NCBI GenBank assembly: GCA_963735955.1
Contig: CAVTND010000011.1
Location: forward strand, 62,001 to 126,000
Direction of reading: 5' to 3'
DNA length: 64,000 bases
Source: CAVTND01 sp963735955
GTDB taxonomy: Bacteria; Pseudomonadota; Gammaproteobacteria; Burkholderiales; Burkholderiaceae_F
Shown here: piece by piece, positions 28,283-39,899 of the stretch
How positions within the stretch are numbered: the stretch's first letter is position 1
How the letters are laid out: each line of letters starts with the position of its first letter
Translations under genes and position numbers: made by a program
The notes under the pieces: model-generated
Told to the model about the DNA's origin: nothing
The model's database searches: none
What the model saw: the letters and a program-made list of their open reading frames with translations, nothing else

Positions 28283-28379
28283 TCTCACGTGCCAGCGAGA
28301 CTGCGCGCGGATGAGCACGCTCTCTCGCCAAGTATCATTCGGAAAACTCTCACTGCGCGGCGCTGCCCGTGCTGCTGCC

Positions 28380-31019
28380 ATGAAAAGCGCCGAAATCCGC
28401 GACAAGTTCCTGAAATTCTTTGAATCGCGAGGGCACACGATCGTGCGCGCCTCGAACCTGGTCCCAGCGAACGATCCGACCCTGCTGTTTGTCAACAGCG
28501 GCATGGTGCAGTTCAAGGACGTGTTTACCGGCCGCGAGCAGCGCCCCTACAAGCGGGCCACCACCTCGCAGAAGTCGTTGCGCGCCGGTGGCAAGCACAA
28601 CGACCTCGAGAACGTCGGCTACACCGCGCGGCACCACACGTTCTTCGAGATGCTGGGCAACTTCAGCTTCGGGGACTACTTCAAGCGCGAGGCGATCCGC
28701 CTGTCTTGGGAGTTGCTGACCAGGGTGTACGGCCTGCCGGCCGACAAGCTCTGGACCTCGGTCTACGTCGACGACGACGAGGCCTATGAGATCTGGACCC
28801 GCGAGATCGGCGTGCCGGCCGAGCGCTGCATCCGCATCGGCGACAAGCCTGGCCAGCCGAAGTACGTCTCGGACAACTTCTGGCAGATGGCCGACACCGG
28901 TCCCTGCGGCCCCTGCTCGGAGATCTTCTATGACCATGGTCCGGACGTTGCCGGCGGCCCGCCGGGATCGCCGGATGCCGATGGCGACCGCTACATCGAG
29001 ATCTGGAACCTGGTCTTCATGCAGTACGACCGCGACGAGGCCGGCAAGCTGACACCGCTGCCGAAACCGTGCGTGGACACCGGCATGGGGCTCGAACGCT
29101 TGGCCGCGGTGCTGCAGCACGTGCATTCCAACTACGAGATCGATCTGTTTCAGCGGCTGATCCACGCAGCCGCGCGGGAGACCGCTACCAAGGACCTTGC
29201 AAGCAATTCCCTGAAAGTGATTGCCGACCACATCCGCGCCTGCTCGTTCCTGATTGCGGACGGCGTGATTCCCGGCAACGAGGGTCGAGGCTACGTACTA
29301 CGCCGGATCGTTCGACGCGCGCTGCGGCACGGCTACAAGCTCGGTCAGACCCAGCCGTTCTTCTTCAAGCTGGTCACCGATCTTGTCGCTGAAATGGGCG
29401 CTGCCTATCCCGAGTTGCGCGAACAGCAGTCGCGCGTCGAGTCGGTGCTGAAGCAGGAGGAAGAGCGCTTCGGCGAAACGCTCGACAAGGGCATGAAGAT
29501 CCTCGATGCCGCCCTCGGGCAGATGAAGTCCGGGGATGCCCGCATGCTGGATGGCGAGACCGCCTTCCTGCTCGTATGACACCTACGGTTTTCCGGTCGA
29601 CCTGACCGGCGACATCTGCCGCGAGCGCGGTGTGGCGCTCGATCATGCCGGCTTCAACGACGCGATGGAACGCCAGCGCGAGCAGGCGCGCGCCGCCGGC
29701 AAGTTCCGGATGGCAGCCGGCGTCGAGTACGTCGGCGACAAGACCCGATTCACCGGCTACTCGACGCTCGCGGAGGACGCGAAGGTGGTCGCGCTCTACC
29801 ACGACGGTGTCAGCGTGCCGCGGCTCGCCGCGGGTCAGACGGGATCGTGGTGCTGAACACCACACCGTTCTATGCCGAGTCCGGCGGCCAGGTCGGCGAT
29901 CGCGGCGTGCTGGAATCGATCGCCGGCCGCGAGGTGATTCGCTTCAGCGTGGTCGATACGCAGAAAATCCAGCCCGATGTCTTCGGTCATCACGGCCGGC
30001 TCGAGTCGGGCAGCCTGGGCGTCGGCGACGTTCTCAAGGCGCGGGTCGACGAGGCCGCGCGCGAGCGCACCGTCAGCAATCATTCGGCCACGCACCTGAT
30101 GCACGCGGCGCTGCGTTCGGTGCTGGGCGCGCACGTCCAGCAGAAGGGCTCGCTGGTCGACGCCGAGCGCACGCGTTTCGATTTCGCGCACGACAAGGCG
30201 ATGACGCCGGACGAAATCCGGCGCGTCGAAGACCGGGTCAATGCGGCGATTCGTGCCAACGCGACCGTCAGCGCCAATGTGATGAAGTACGACGACGCGA
30301 TTCGGGCCGGCGCGCTCGCATTCTTCGGTGACAAGTACGGCGACGAAGTGCGTGTCCTGGCGATGGGCGAGCATTCCACCGAGCTGTGCGGTGGCACGCA
30401 CGTCTCACGCACCGGCGACATCGGCTTCTTCAAGATCGTCGGCGAAGGCGGTGTCGCGGCCGGTGTGCGAAGGGTCGAGGCGGTGACCGGGCGCGGCGCG
30501 CTCGAATTCGTGCAGGCGCTCGACCGTGAACTGCATCATGCAGCAAGCCTGCTGAAGGCGCCGACGACGGAACTGACCGCGAAGATCGCTCAGGTGCAGG
30601 ACCACGTGAAGTCGCTGGAAAAGGAACTGGCGCGCCTGAAGAGCAAGCTGGCGTCGAGCCAGGGCGACGACCTGGCGGCGCGGGCGGTTGATATCAAGGG
30701 CGTGAAGGTCCTCGCTGCCTCGCTTGACGGCGCCGATGCGAGAGCGCTGCGCGAAACGATGGACCAGCTCAAGGCGAAGCTGAAAAGCGCGGTCATCGTG
30801 CTGAGCGCGGTCGATGGCGACAAGGTTCAGATCGCCGCGGGAGTAACCGCCGATGCAATCGCGCGCGTCAAGGCGGGCGATCTTGCGAACTTCGTCGCCT
30901 TGCAGGTCGGCGGCAAGGGCGGCGGGCGGCCCGACATGGCGATGGCGGGCGGAACTGAACCTGCAAAGTTAGGTGCAGCACTGGCGGGGGTCCAGGGGTG
31001 GGTCGAGCAGCGTCTCTGA
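28380..31019 (+). CDS. alaS: Alanyl-tRNA synthetase, two compensating frameshifts
   Basis: This is a class II aminoacyl-tRNA synthetase of about 879 residues. The N-terminal catalytic domain starts MKSAEIRDKFLKFFESRGH, with LFVNSGMVQFK and RHHTFFEMLGNFSFGDYFK as class II motifs. The editing domain has HSATHLMHAALR and the zinc-binding ELCGGTHV. The C-terminal domain ends with GGGRPDMAMAGG. An extra g near 29574 (ctgctc-g-tat) and a missing g near 29843 (acgggatc, expected acggggatc) create an out-of-frame middle that still encodes correct protein. The gene is essential, so these are almost certainly sequencing errors. Confidence 0.96.
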
Positions 31020-31561
31020 ACAAGCTTGACTACCGGCGCGCCGTTCCGGGCGACGCCGAGGCCATGGTTCGCCTGATGTCGGACGAGGACATCATCAGCG
31101 AACTGCTGCAGACGCCGTATCCGAGTGCCGAGGCCTGGCGCAAGCGACTGGAAACGCAAGCCACCGAGGTCGATGGAATTCATCTGGTTGCCGTCCACGG
31201 CAACGAGGTAGTCGCCAGCGCCGGCATCCATGGTCATCCAAACATGCCGCGCCTGCGCCATTCCGGCGGGCTTGGAATTTGCGTCACCCGCGCATGGCAG
31301 GGACGGGGTGTCGGCTCGGAAATGATGCGTCGCCTGCTCGACTGGGCTGACAACTGGATGGGGCTGCTGCGCGTCGAGCTTTCGGTCTACACCGACAACG
31401 TGCGTGCGATCGCGCTCTATCGCAAGCACGGCTTCGAAATGGAAGGCACCTTGCGCGCGTTCGCATTGCGCCGCGGGCAGTATGCAGACGTTTTCATGAT
31501 GGCGCGGTTGCATCCAGGTCCTCCGCGCCTGCCGGCGTCGGCGGGAAAGACGAAACGATGA
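30998..31561 (+). CDS. GNAT-family N-acetyltransferase
   Basis: This is an acetyl-CoA-dependent acetyltransferase of 187 residues. The GNAT core has RRAVPGDAEAMVRLM at the N-terminus, the acetyl-CoA loop ICVTRAWQGRGVGSEMM (R/Q-x-x-G-x-G), and the motif B text YTDNVRAIALYRKHGFEMEG, which is close to YhhY/RimJ-like proteins that acetylate amino acids or protein N-termini. It starts with GTG 30998 and overlaps the alaS 3' end by 22 bases in another frame, so it is likely expressed with alaS. The substrate is unknown. Confidence 0.88.
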   Translation: MGRAASLNKLDYRRAVPGDAEAMVRLMSDEDIISELLQTPYPSAEAWRKRLETQATEVDGIHLVAVHGNEVVASAGIHGHPNMPRLRHSGGLGICVTRAWQGRGVGSEMMRRLLDWADNWMGLLRVELSVYTDNVRAIALYRKHGFEMEGTLRAFALRRGQYADVFMMARLHPGPPRLPASAGKTKR

Positions 31562-31616
31562 TGCAATCGCTGCTGACTTCCAGGGCGTTGCCGGGCGGCG
31601 TGGCCGCACAGCGCTG

Positions 31617-32132
31617 ATGTCGACGCGGAGTTATCGCTACTGCCCGATCTGCGCGAATGAGCTCAGCCGTGCCGTGCATGCCGAACGAGAGCGTTCAGCC
31701 TGTACGGCCTGCGGCTGGGTGCATTGGGACAATCCGGCGCCGGTCGTGGCGGCACTGATTGAACTCGATGGTCGCATCCTGCTGGCGCGGAATCGCGCCT
31801 GGCCCGAAAGAATGTTTGCTCTGGTCACCGGTTTTCTCGAGCGTGACGAAACACCGCAAGCTGCCGTCGCACGCGAAGTGCTCGAAGAAACCGGGCTCGC
31901 AACCCGTGCCAGCTCCCTGATCGGTGTCTACGAGTTCATGCGCAGAAACGAGCTGATCATCGCTTTCCATGTCGAGGCCGAAGGTGAAGTGCGGCTCGGC
32001 GAGGAACTGGTCGACTACCGACTGATTGATCCGCCCAAATTACGGCCCTGGCCGCTTGGAACCGGTCTGGCGATGGCGGACTGGATGCGGGCGCGCGGCC
32101 TGCCAGTAGAATTCCTCGCCCTGCCAGGATGA
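31617..32132 (+). CDS. NUDIX hydrolase with zinc ribbon
   Basis: This is a 171-residue pyrophosphohydrolase. A short N-terminal zinc ribbon (CPICANEL then CTACGW) precedes the NUDIX domain. The NUDIX box spans GFLERDETPQAAVAREVLEE to TG, with the correct G-x5-E-x7-R-E-x2-E-E pattern for metal and diphosphate binding. Zinc-ribbon NUDIX proteins often act on NADH or ADP-sugars. It lies between the acetyltransferase and TusA-like genes, a common alaS-linked order. Confidence 0.9.
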   Translation: MSTRSYRYCPICANELSRAVHAERERSACTACGWVHWDNPAPVVAALIELDGRILLARNRAWPERMFALVTGFLERDETPQAAVAREVLEETGLATRASSLIGVYEFMRRNELIIAFHVEAEGEVRLGEELVDYRLIDPPKLRPWPLGTGLAMADWMRARGLPVEFLALPG

Positions 32133-32142
32133 ACACCGCTGC

Positions 32143-32397
32143 ATGCAAAGCCCGACATCTCAAAGCTCGATCATTGCCGACAAGGAAATCGACACGCGCG
32201 GACTCAACTGCCCGCTGCCGATTCTGCGCGCGAAAAAGGCGCTCGCCGACATGGCGAGTGGCCAGGTGCTGAAAATCCTCGCCACTGACCCCGGTTCAAT
32301 GCGCGACTTCCAGGCATTTGCCAAACAGACCGGCAACGAACTCCTTGGCCAGAATACTGTGGGCAAGGAATTCATTCACTATCTGAAGCGACGATGA
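32143..32397 (+). CDS. TusA-family sulfurtransferase
   Basis: This is an 84-residue sulfur carrier. The motif DTRGLNCPLPILRAKKAL includes the reactive Cys in the C-P-x-P motif that carries persulfide sulfur. Members feed sulfur to tRNA thiolation, molybdopterin or sulfur oxidation; which one applies here is not clear, so no symbol is given. It starts 10 bases after the NUDIX stop and its stop overlaps the next gene's start (ATGA). Confidence 0.92.
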   Translation: MQSPTSQSSIIADKEIDTRGLNCPLPILRAKKALADMASGQVLKILATDPGSMRDFQAFAKQTGNELLGQNTVGKEFIHYLKRR

Positions 32398-32969
32398 ACT
32401 CACCTGCTCCCTTGCCCGCTCCGACCCGCCGCGGCCCGTCGCGCTGGAAACTCCTCTTCTGGTTGCTGGTCGTGCCAGTCCTGCTGGCGACCGGCTACTT
32501 CGCAATCGTGCTGAAGTGGAACTACTCGACCGGCGAGCGCGCCGGCTGGGTGCAGAAATTCAGCAAGAAAGGCTGGCTGTGCAAGACCTGGGAAGGCGAA
32601 ATGGCGATGGTCTCGATGCCTGGGGCGATTCCCGAAAAGTTCCTGTTCACCGTCTGGGACGACAACGTCGCAGCGTCGATCAACAAGGTGATGGGCAAGC
32701 GCGTCACATTGCACTACCAAGAAAAGGTCGGCCTGCCAACGACATGCTTCGGCGAAACGCGGCACTTCGTTACAGGGGTCATCGCGGTCGACGAATTCCA
32801 GCTCGGACCAGACACAGTTGTGCCGACACCGCAGCCCGCGCCTGCCAGTCCGCAGGCGCCAGCTGCTCCGGCCGCTCCGACGACTCCACCTGTTCCGCAG
32901 GCGCAGCCGTCACCCGCTCCCGCCGCGCAGCCTCCACCGCCCGCTCCGGCAGCCGCTCCCACCAAATAG
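32394..32969 (+). CDS. Anchored periplasmic protein of unknown function
   Basis: This is a 191-residue protein. One N-terminal membrane helix (about 20-40) is followed by a conserved-looking domain containing NYSTGERAGWVQKFSKKGWL then CKTWEGEMAM and LFTVWDDNVAASINKVMGK, and a Pro/Ala-rich tail from about residue 147. The central domain resembles a widespread but uncharacterised family sometimes mislabelled as 6-phosphogluconate dehydrogenase; it has no dehydrogenase fold. The start overlaps the TusA-like stop. It ends two bases before the convergent valS stop codon. Confidence 0.8.
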   Translation: MNSPAPLPAPTRRGPSRWKLLFWLLVVPVLLATGYFAIVLKWNYSTGERAGWVQKFSKKGWLCKTWEGEMAMVSMPGAIPEKFLFTVWDDNVAASINKVMGKRVTLHYQEKVGLPTTCFGETRHFVTGVIAVDEFQLGPDTVVPTPQPAPASPQAPAAPAAPTTPPVPQAQPSPAPAAQPPPPAPAAAPTK

Positions 32970-32971
32970 CG

Positions 32972-35806
<2,835 letters not shown>

Positions 35807-35812
35807 TGCGAT

Positions 35813-35829
35813 GCCCGCGCAGCGCGGGC
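35813..35829 (-). repeat. REP-like hairpin upstream of valS
   Basis: gcccgcg-cag-cgcgggc forms a perfect 7-bp stem with a 3-base loop, 6 bases before the valS start codon, and is flanked on the gene side of the transcript by gtaggg. This form resembles REP-type palindromes spread in proteobacterial intergenic regions. In the mRNA it would sit over the ribosome-binding area. Confidence 0.4.
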
Positions 35830-35971
35830 CCTACGGGCAAGGAGGCGGATTCTAGGCGAGATACGAATCGCATCCTGAGGTCACGCCATCCACCTGGAAC
35901 GACCGGCTCGCAGTCCTTGCCGAAGCGCGAAGAAGAAATCGAGCGTGCCGATTAGGTTCTAGACTCGCGCC

Positions 35972-36772
35972 ATGCTCACACTGTTCGACTCCGCCTTCAG
36001 CCCATTCGCCCGCAAGGTCCGGATGGTGCTCGAGCACAAGGCCCTGCCATTCACCGCGGTCGATGGATTGCACGCGGATCAGCGGGCGGCGCTGACGGCG
36101 GTCAATCCGCGGCGCGAGGTACCGGCGCTGGTCGACGGCGAGATGGTCGTCGTCAACTCGGCGCATATCGTTGCTTACCTGGAGGACGCTTATCCGCAAC
36201 CCGCCGTGCTGCCGAGCAACCTGGCACAGCGAACGCGCGCTCGCCACTGGGAGCGGATTGCCGATACCCAGCTTGATCCGATCATCGTCGACATCTCGCT
36301 GTGGTCGTGGGCGAATCGCGCTGATCAACCCCCGGCGGGCTTGCTGGCGGCGGCGCAGGGCGACCTGGACGCGATCTATGCCGAGCTTGAATCCGAGCTG
36401 CCGCAAGGCGACGGTTTCCTCTGCGGCGAACTGTCGATCGCAGACATCGCCCTGTTCCCACACCTGTCTGCGACACGCTGGCTCGGCGTGGGCGTCGACG
36501 CTGCACGTTTCGCGCGCCTGACCGCATGGCTGCACCGCCTGGCCCACACGCGCCTGTTCCGCGACGACATCGTCCGCCTGCGCGCGTTCCTGAAGAAGCC
36601 GCCGGATCCAGGCATTGAGCGAGACAGGATTTTCTGGCGCGGCGATCGCATCGAATGGGTGCTCGCGGCGGGTTACCACGACTGGTTCTTCGAGGAAATT
36701 CGCCACGGACGGGTGATCTGGCCCGGGCGGCCGTCGCAAACGACCGTCGGACCGGGTGGCGAGCGGGGCTGA
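35972..36772 (+). CDS. Glutathione S-transferase family protein with C-terminal extension
   Basis: This is a soluble protein of 266 residues. The thioredoxin-like N-terminal domain begins MLTLFDSAFSPFARKVRMVL, with the GSH-site Ser/Pro region and the cis-Pro block REVPALVDGEMVVVNSAHI. The helical C-terminal domain includes FLCGELSIADIALFPHL, the N-capping box. The last 60 residues, with WFFEEIRHGRVIWPGR, extend beyond a usual GST. A role in detoxification or redox repair is inferred. It is divergent from valS with 165 bases between, where I see only the hairpin. Confidence 0.85.
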   Translation: MLTLFDSAFSPFARKVRMVLEHKALPFTAVDGLHADQRAALTAVNPRREVPALVDGEMVVVNSAHIVAYLEDAYPQPAVLPSNLAQRTRARHWERIADTQLDPIIVDISLWSWANRADQPPAGLLAAAQGDLDAIYAELESELPQGDGFLCGELSIADIALFPHLSATRWLGVGVDAARFARLTAWLHRLAHTRLFRDDIVRLRAFLKKPPDPGIERDRIFWRGDRIEWVLAAGYHDWFFEEIRHGRVIWPGRPSQTTVGPGGERG

Positions 36773-36873
36773 TATGCCGTAGTCGATGCGACTGGACCGC
36801 CGCGCGAAGTCGACTTCAGTGACGTCGTTCGTTGGCTGACTCTATTCGACTCATGACGCCGCCGCGCTGGCCC

Positions 36874-37272
36874 TTACGGTTTGCGCTGAAGAGCGACGGA
36901 GTACGGATGCAGAGTGGCAGACATGATGTTGGCGACAACCGCCGGATCGGACTCCATGAAGTTCCTGGCTGCGTCGTCACTCTCGGCCTCGAAGATGACA
37001 AGCCCGAACGTCTTGTCGAGTGATTCTGTCGTACGCCCCGCAAGAATGACCTGCCCGGCTTGGGCAGCCTTCGAAAGGCGCGCGAAGTGTTGCCCGATCA
37101 CTCGGTTCTCGACTTCGCTCCATGCGCTCGTGTCCTGCATGCGTGGCGTCAGGTGCAGGACATAGACGTACTGTTGAGATTTGTTCACGTGCTGAGCCCA
37201 TGTCGCCCCAAACGGCGCGACAAGCAAGATTGCGGAAAGGGACAAGATCAGGTTTCGGCCGGTCTTGATCAT
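36874..37272 (-). CDS. Exported YCII-related domain protein
   Basis: This is a 132-residue protein with a signal peptide (MIKTGRNLILSLSAILLVAP to about residue 27) and a YCII-like dimeric alpha-beta-barrel domain (about 35-125). Family text is YVYVLHLTPRM, HFARLSKAAQAGQVILAGRT and GLVIFEAESDDAARNFMESD. Most YCII proteins are cytosolic; the secreted form is less usual. ATG 37272 is chosen since it gives a clean signal peptide. Function is unknown; the family has been linked to small-aromatic-compound chemistry. Confidence 0.82.
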   Translation of the reverse strand: MIKTGRNLILSLSAILLVAPFGATWAQHVNKSQQYVYVLHLTPRMQDTSAWSEVENRVIGQHFARLSKAAQAGQVILAGRTTESLDKTFGLVIFEAESDDAARNFMESDPAVVANIMSATLHPYSVALQRKP

Positions 37273-37324
37273 TGCATTGGCTTTAGTGATCCGGGCGCAT
37301 GTGTCAAACGCGGCGGCATGATCT

Positions 37325-37882
37325 TCACGCCGCCGCATCGTATGCCGCGCGTATCCATCCCATCAGTTCAGCGTCAATTTCGCTCGGCTTGGAAAGGCGC
37401 ACGATGTACTGGCACATGCCGCCTGGTGCCTGCGCCTTCAATCGCGCCGAAGCAGGGAGCGCCTTGGCGTTGAGTCCGAGTTCGACCTGATCCTTCGTTG
37501 CCGGCCCGAACATGGCGAACTGCTTCTTTCGGCGCAGGCTGACATACGTTTTCTTTGGTGCGGTCTCGAACGCCCCTAGCTTGCTGATCTCAGCGTGCAA
37601 GCGCTCGTGAAGCTTGCGCAGCGGCGCCTTCGGGCCGACGTAGATCGCGTCGAGCGGGTCCGCACTTTCGGCCGCCGGCATTGCTGCCTGCTTGGCACGC
37701 AGGGCGAGGGTGTTGGCATCACCGTAGCCGAGGCGCAGTTTCTCCATCAGCATCGTGCGTTGCTCGCCGACCTTGGAAAGTCCTGAACCGGCGATCAGGC
37801 TGCAAAGTTGCTCGAAGGTCTTGCCGGTCTTGGCTTCGATGTTGCGCAGCTGGCTGGCAATTGCGGCGTCAGGATTGGTCAT
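37325..37882 (-). CDS. DUF4287/DUF5655 domain protein
   Basis: This is a 185-residue soluble protein. The N-terminal DUF4287 domain has the signature NIEAKTGKTFEQLCSLI followed by KLRLGYGDANTLALRAK, and the C-terminal DUF5655 domain has FETAPKKTYVSLRRKKQFAM. These domains pair in many bacteria, commonly beside ArsR-type regulators and SRPBCC proteins, as here. The function is unknown; the DUF5655 part is transport/DNA-binding-like at most by guess. The start overlaps the SRPBCC gene's end by 14 bases, so the three genes form an operon. Confidence 0.87.
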   Translation of the reverse strand: MTNPDAAIASQLRNIEAKTGKTFEQLCSLIAGSGLSKVGEQRTMLMEKLRLGYGDANTLALRAKQAAMPAAESADPLDAIYVGPKAPLRKLHERLHAEISKLGAFETAPKKTYVSLRRKKQFAMFGPATKDQVELGLNAKALPASARLKAQAPGGMCQYIVRLSKPSEIDAELMGWIRAAYDAAA

Positions 37883-38432
37883 GGTGGTCTCCCGGGTGTG
37901 TCGGTCGTGGTTGCAGCGGCCAATGCTCGGTGCGGGTGCGCTTGGGCAGCACGAATTCCATCAATCCGAAGGCGCCATACATCAGTCGTGTGCCCAGCGG
38001 CGGGTGCCCCGTTTCGGCGATTGCCTTGAGCGACTTCAAAATCATGTCGCCGCCCTGCTGCATGCTCTTGGCGGTACGCGTTCCAGCCGGCATGCCGCCG
38101 ACGCGCAGTGTCACTTCCACGCCGGCGGCCACCGGCTTGAGTTCGTAGGCCACCTGGCAGACGGGATCGTCGTACTGCGTGAAGCGGTGGCTGTGCACGA
38201 AACGATGCGGTGGATCGACTTCAAGCACTTCGCCGACCACCAGGACATGCTTGCCCGAGCCAGTCCGCATCTGCATGTGACCACCGGACACCAGGCCGGT
38301 GGTGTGCAGCCAGGCATTGAAAACCGCGCCCTGCGCTTCGTCGGTCTTGGTCAATTCGCGCCACACCCTCTGGATGTCGGCCTGAATGACGATTCGGAAG
38401 ATGGTGTCCTGCGAAGCTTTGCTCTCAGCCAT
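37869..38432 (-). CDS. SRPBCC (AHSA1-like) domain protein
   Basis: This is a 187-residue START/Bet-v1-like protein. FRIVIQADIQRVWRELTKTD is the usual AHSA1 opening, followed by VLEVDPPHRFVHSHRFTQYD and AYELKPVAAGVEVTLRV; the cavity-forming fold binds hydrophobic ligands. It is the middle gene of an ArsR/SRPBCC/DUF4287 operon, a common arrangement in which the SRPBCC protein is the regulated product. The ligand is unknown. It overlaps the ArsR gene's end by 8 bases and the next gene by 14. Confidence 0.87.
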   Translation of the reverse strand: MAESKASQDTIFRIVIQADIQRVWRELTKTDEAQGAVFNAWLHTTGLVSGGHMQMRTGSGKHVLVVGEVLEVDPPHRFVHSHRFTQYDDPVCQVAYELKPVAAGVEVTLRVGGMPAGTRTAKSMQQGGDMILKSLKAIAETGHPPLGTRLMYGAFGLMEFVLPKRTRTEHWPLQPRPTHPGDHHDQS

Positions 38433-38820
38433 GTCGGCGCCTGTTCGTCCGGGAGATTGGAAGGTGGATTACGTCGGCGCCTTCAGCGCTGTACTTTAGC
38501 CGTGTCAGGCGCGCAGCCCAATAAGCGCTGAATTCAGTAGTCCAGCGTTCGTGGATCCACTGGATTGGTGTGGGATTGAACCAGAGAAGGCGTTCGCGGC
38601 CGGAGCGTTCGGCGATCACCAGGCCAGCAGCTTCAAGCGTTGCGAGGTGCTTCATCACGGCGAAGCGTCCGATGTCGTTTTCAAGGTATTCGCACACGCG
38701 GTTCACGTTACAGCCCGGCTCCCGCTTGAGCGCGTCCAGGATGCGGCGACGCGGCTCGGACGCGAGCGCGAAGAACACTGCGTCGAGCCGATCGCTATCC
38801 TGCTCCGGTTCACGTTTCAT
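38425..38820 (-). CDS. ArsR-family transcriptional regulator
   Basis: This is a winged-helix regulator of about 131 residues. Its core has FFALASEPRRRILDALKREPG and FAVMKHLATLEAAGLV with the recognition helix, typical of the ArsR/SRPBCC-linked subgroup without metal-binding Cys. The outermost start is GTG 38838, but I prefer ATG 38820. A perfect TATAAT lies just before it on the minus strand, so transcription would begin at or next to this ATG (leaderless mRNA). It probably represses its own operon through the palindrome over the start. Confidence 0.88.
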   Translation of the reverse strand: MKREPEQDSDRLDAVFFALASEPRRRILDALKREPGCNVNRVCEYLENDIGRFAVMKHLATLEAAGLVIAERSGRERLLWFNPTPIQWIHERWTTEFSAYWAARLTRLKYSAEGADVIHLPISRTNRRRHG

Positions 38821-38842
38821 ATGTGCCATTATAGTCACATAT
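38819..38842 (-). promoter_or_regulatory. ArsR operator palindrome overlapping a TATAAT -10 box
   Basis: ATATGTG-N10-CACATAT is a perfect 7-base inverted repeat. On the minus strand it encloses TATAAT (38828-38833). TTGACA lies upstream, but at 21 bases, longer than optimal. Binding of the ArsR protein here would block its own promoter. Confidence 0.65.
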
Positions 38843-38937
38843 TGACTGCGCCTCTGTCAAGGATGTAACTCGAAGCTGGCTGCGTATCAGGCGCCGAAGG
38901 CCGTCGTTCGGTCGGCGCGGCCGATTGAAATCGCCGG

Positions 38938-39462
38938 CTAGCGCTCTTCGCGCTCGCGCCGCAATTCGGCGGCCACCGCGCGCGCGATGCTTTCGCGCAG
39001 TCGCGTTTCAAACGACTGGCGCAATTCCATGGTCACGGACGACAGGACACGCTCGACCGCCGGCTGAAGTCGATCGCGCATCAGGCGCACAGCCTCGTCC
39101 GCAAGTGCTGGCTGAAGCTCGCGCAGGACTGCTTCGCGCACCTGCTGTTCGATGCGTCGCCAGTCAATCGGTGGCGGAGGAGGCGGGGGTGGGGCGACCA
39201 CCGGGGGCGGCGGTGCCGCAGCGACAGGCCGTGGCGCGGGCGGCGGCGGAGGAGGCGGCGGTGGCGGTGGCGGTGGCGGTGGCGACGGTGGCGGTGAGGG
39301 CGGCGAAATCGCGGGCGGCGGCGGCAGTGGCAGCGTGATGTCCAGTTCGAGCGATGGCAGGGTCAGCCGCTCGGTCAACACCGGAATCGTGTCGTCGTCC
39401 GCCAGGGAGCGCCCGCCGGGACGGGTCAGGCGATCGAGCGGATTGCCCTTGGGATCACTCAC
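38938..39462 (-). CDS. Proline-rich coiled-coil protein downstream of holC
   Basis: This is a 174-residue protein with three parts: a short N-terminal region, a poly-proline tract (about residues 46-98, largely P and A), and a C-terminal helical segment of about 75 residues with regular heptads (IEQQVREAVLRELQPALADE then AVRLMRDRLQPAVERVL). It has no signal peptide. It starts with GTG 39462, overlapping the holC stop by eight bases. Similar proline-plus-helix proteins are found at this place in several betaproteobacteria, but I know no function for them. Poly-Pro would normally require EF-P for translation. Confidence 0.72.
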   Translation of the reverse strand: MSDPKGNPLDRLTRPGGRSLADDDTIPVLTERLTLPSLELDITLPLPPPPAISPPSPPPSPPPPPPPPPPPPPPPAPRPVAAAPPPPVVAPPPPPPPPIDWRRIEQQVREAVLRELQPALADEAVRLMRDRLQPAVERVLSSVTMELRQSFETRLRESIARAVAAELRREREER

Positions 39463-39892
39463 CGCCGCTGGCCTCGAAATTGGTGGGCGCGAGACCCCGT
39501 TCTCGATACGACTTGAAGCGAAGACGGGCCTGAGCCCGGTCGTTCTCGTCGCGCGACACGACTTCGATCACGCGTTCGAAACGCGCAAACAGCTCTTCGA
39601 ACTGCGGCGGCGCTTCGTCGTCCAGCGTCAGCAGCACATCGGCTGAGGGCGCGTGTTCCGCATCGAGTGCGAGCAGCACAGGGGTGTCGGCAGCAAGCGG
39701 CGAGTCGGAATAGACGTGCGGCAGGAAGTCGAGCGCGGAGAAAGTCCAGAGCGCCGCATCGAACTGAGCGAGACGGCTGGTGTCACGCGTATAGACGACC
39801 ATGCGTTTGCCGGCCGCGCGCGCCTTGCGCGTCACGCGACAGGCATAGTGCACGCGGTGTTCGACGTTGAAATGAAAGTCGATCCGCGCCAC
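39455..39892 (-). CDS. holC: DNA polymerase III chi subunit
   Basis: This is a 145-residue clamp-loader accessory protein linking the polymerase III holoenzyme to SSB. It begins ARIDFHFNVEHRVHYACRVT, the usual start for HolC, and contains KRMVVYTRDTSRLAQFDAAL and LWTFSALDFLPHV, which match the family's SSB-binding core. The start is GTG 39892, seven bases after the pepA stop; pepA-holC is a conserved pair in Beta- and Gammaproteobacteria. Confidence 0.92.
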   Translation of the reverse strand: MARIDFHFNVEHRVHYACRVTRKARAAGKRMVVYTRDTSRLAQFDAALWTFSALDFLPHVYSDSPLAADTPVLLALDAEHAPSADVLLTLDDEAPPQFEELFARFERVIEVVSRDENDRAQARLRFKSYRERGLAPTNFEASGGE

Positions 39893-39899
39893 TGGGTTT

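Noticed and set aside
39152..39646. Glycine-rich frame opposite the proline-rich gene
   Set aside because: Poly-Gly is simply the complement of the poly-Pro codons; the minus-strand gene has coupling to holC.
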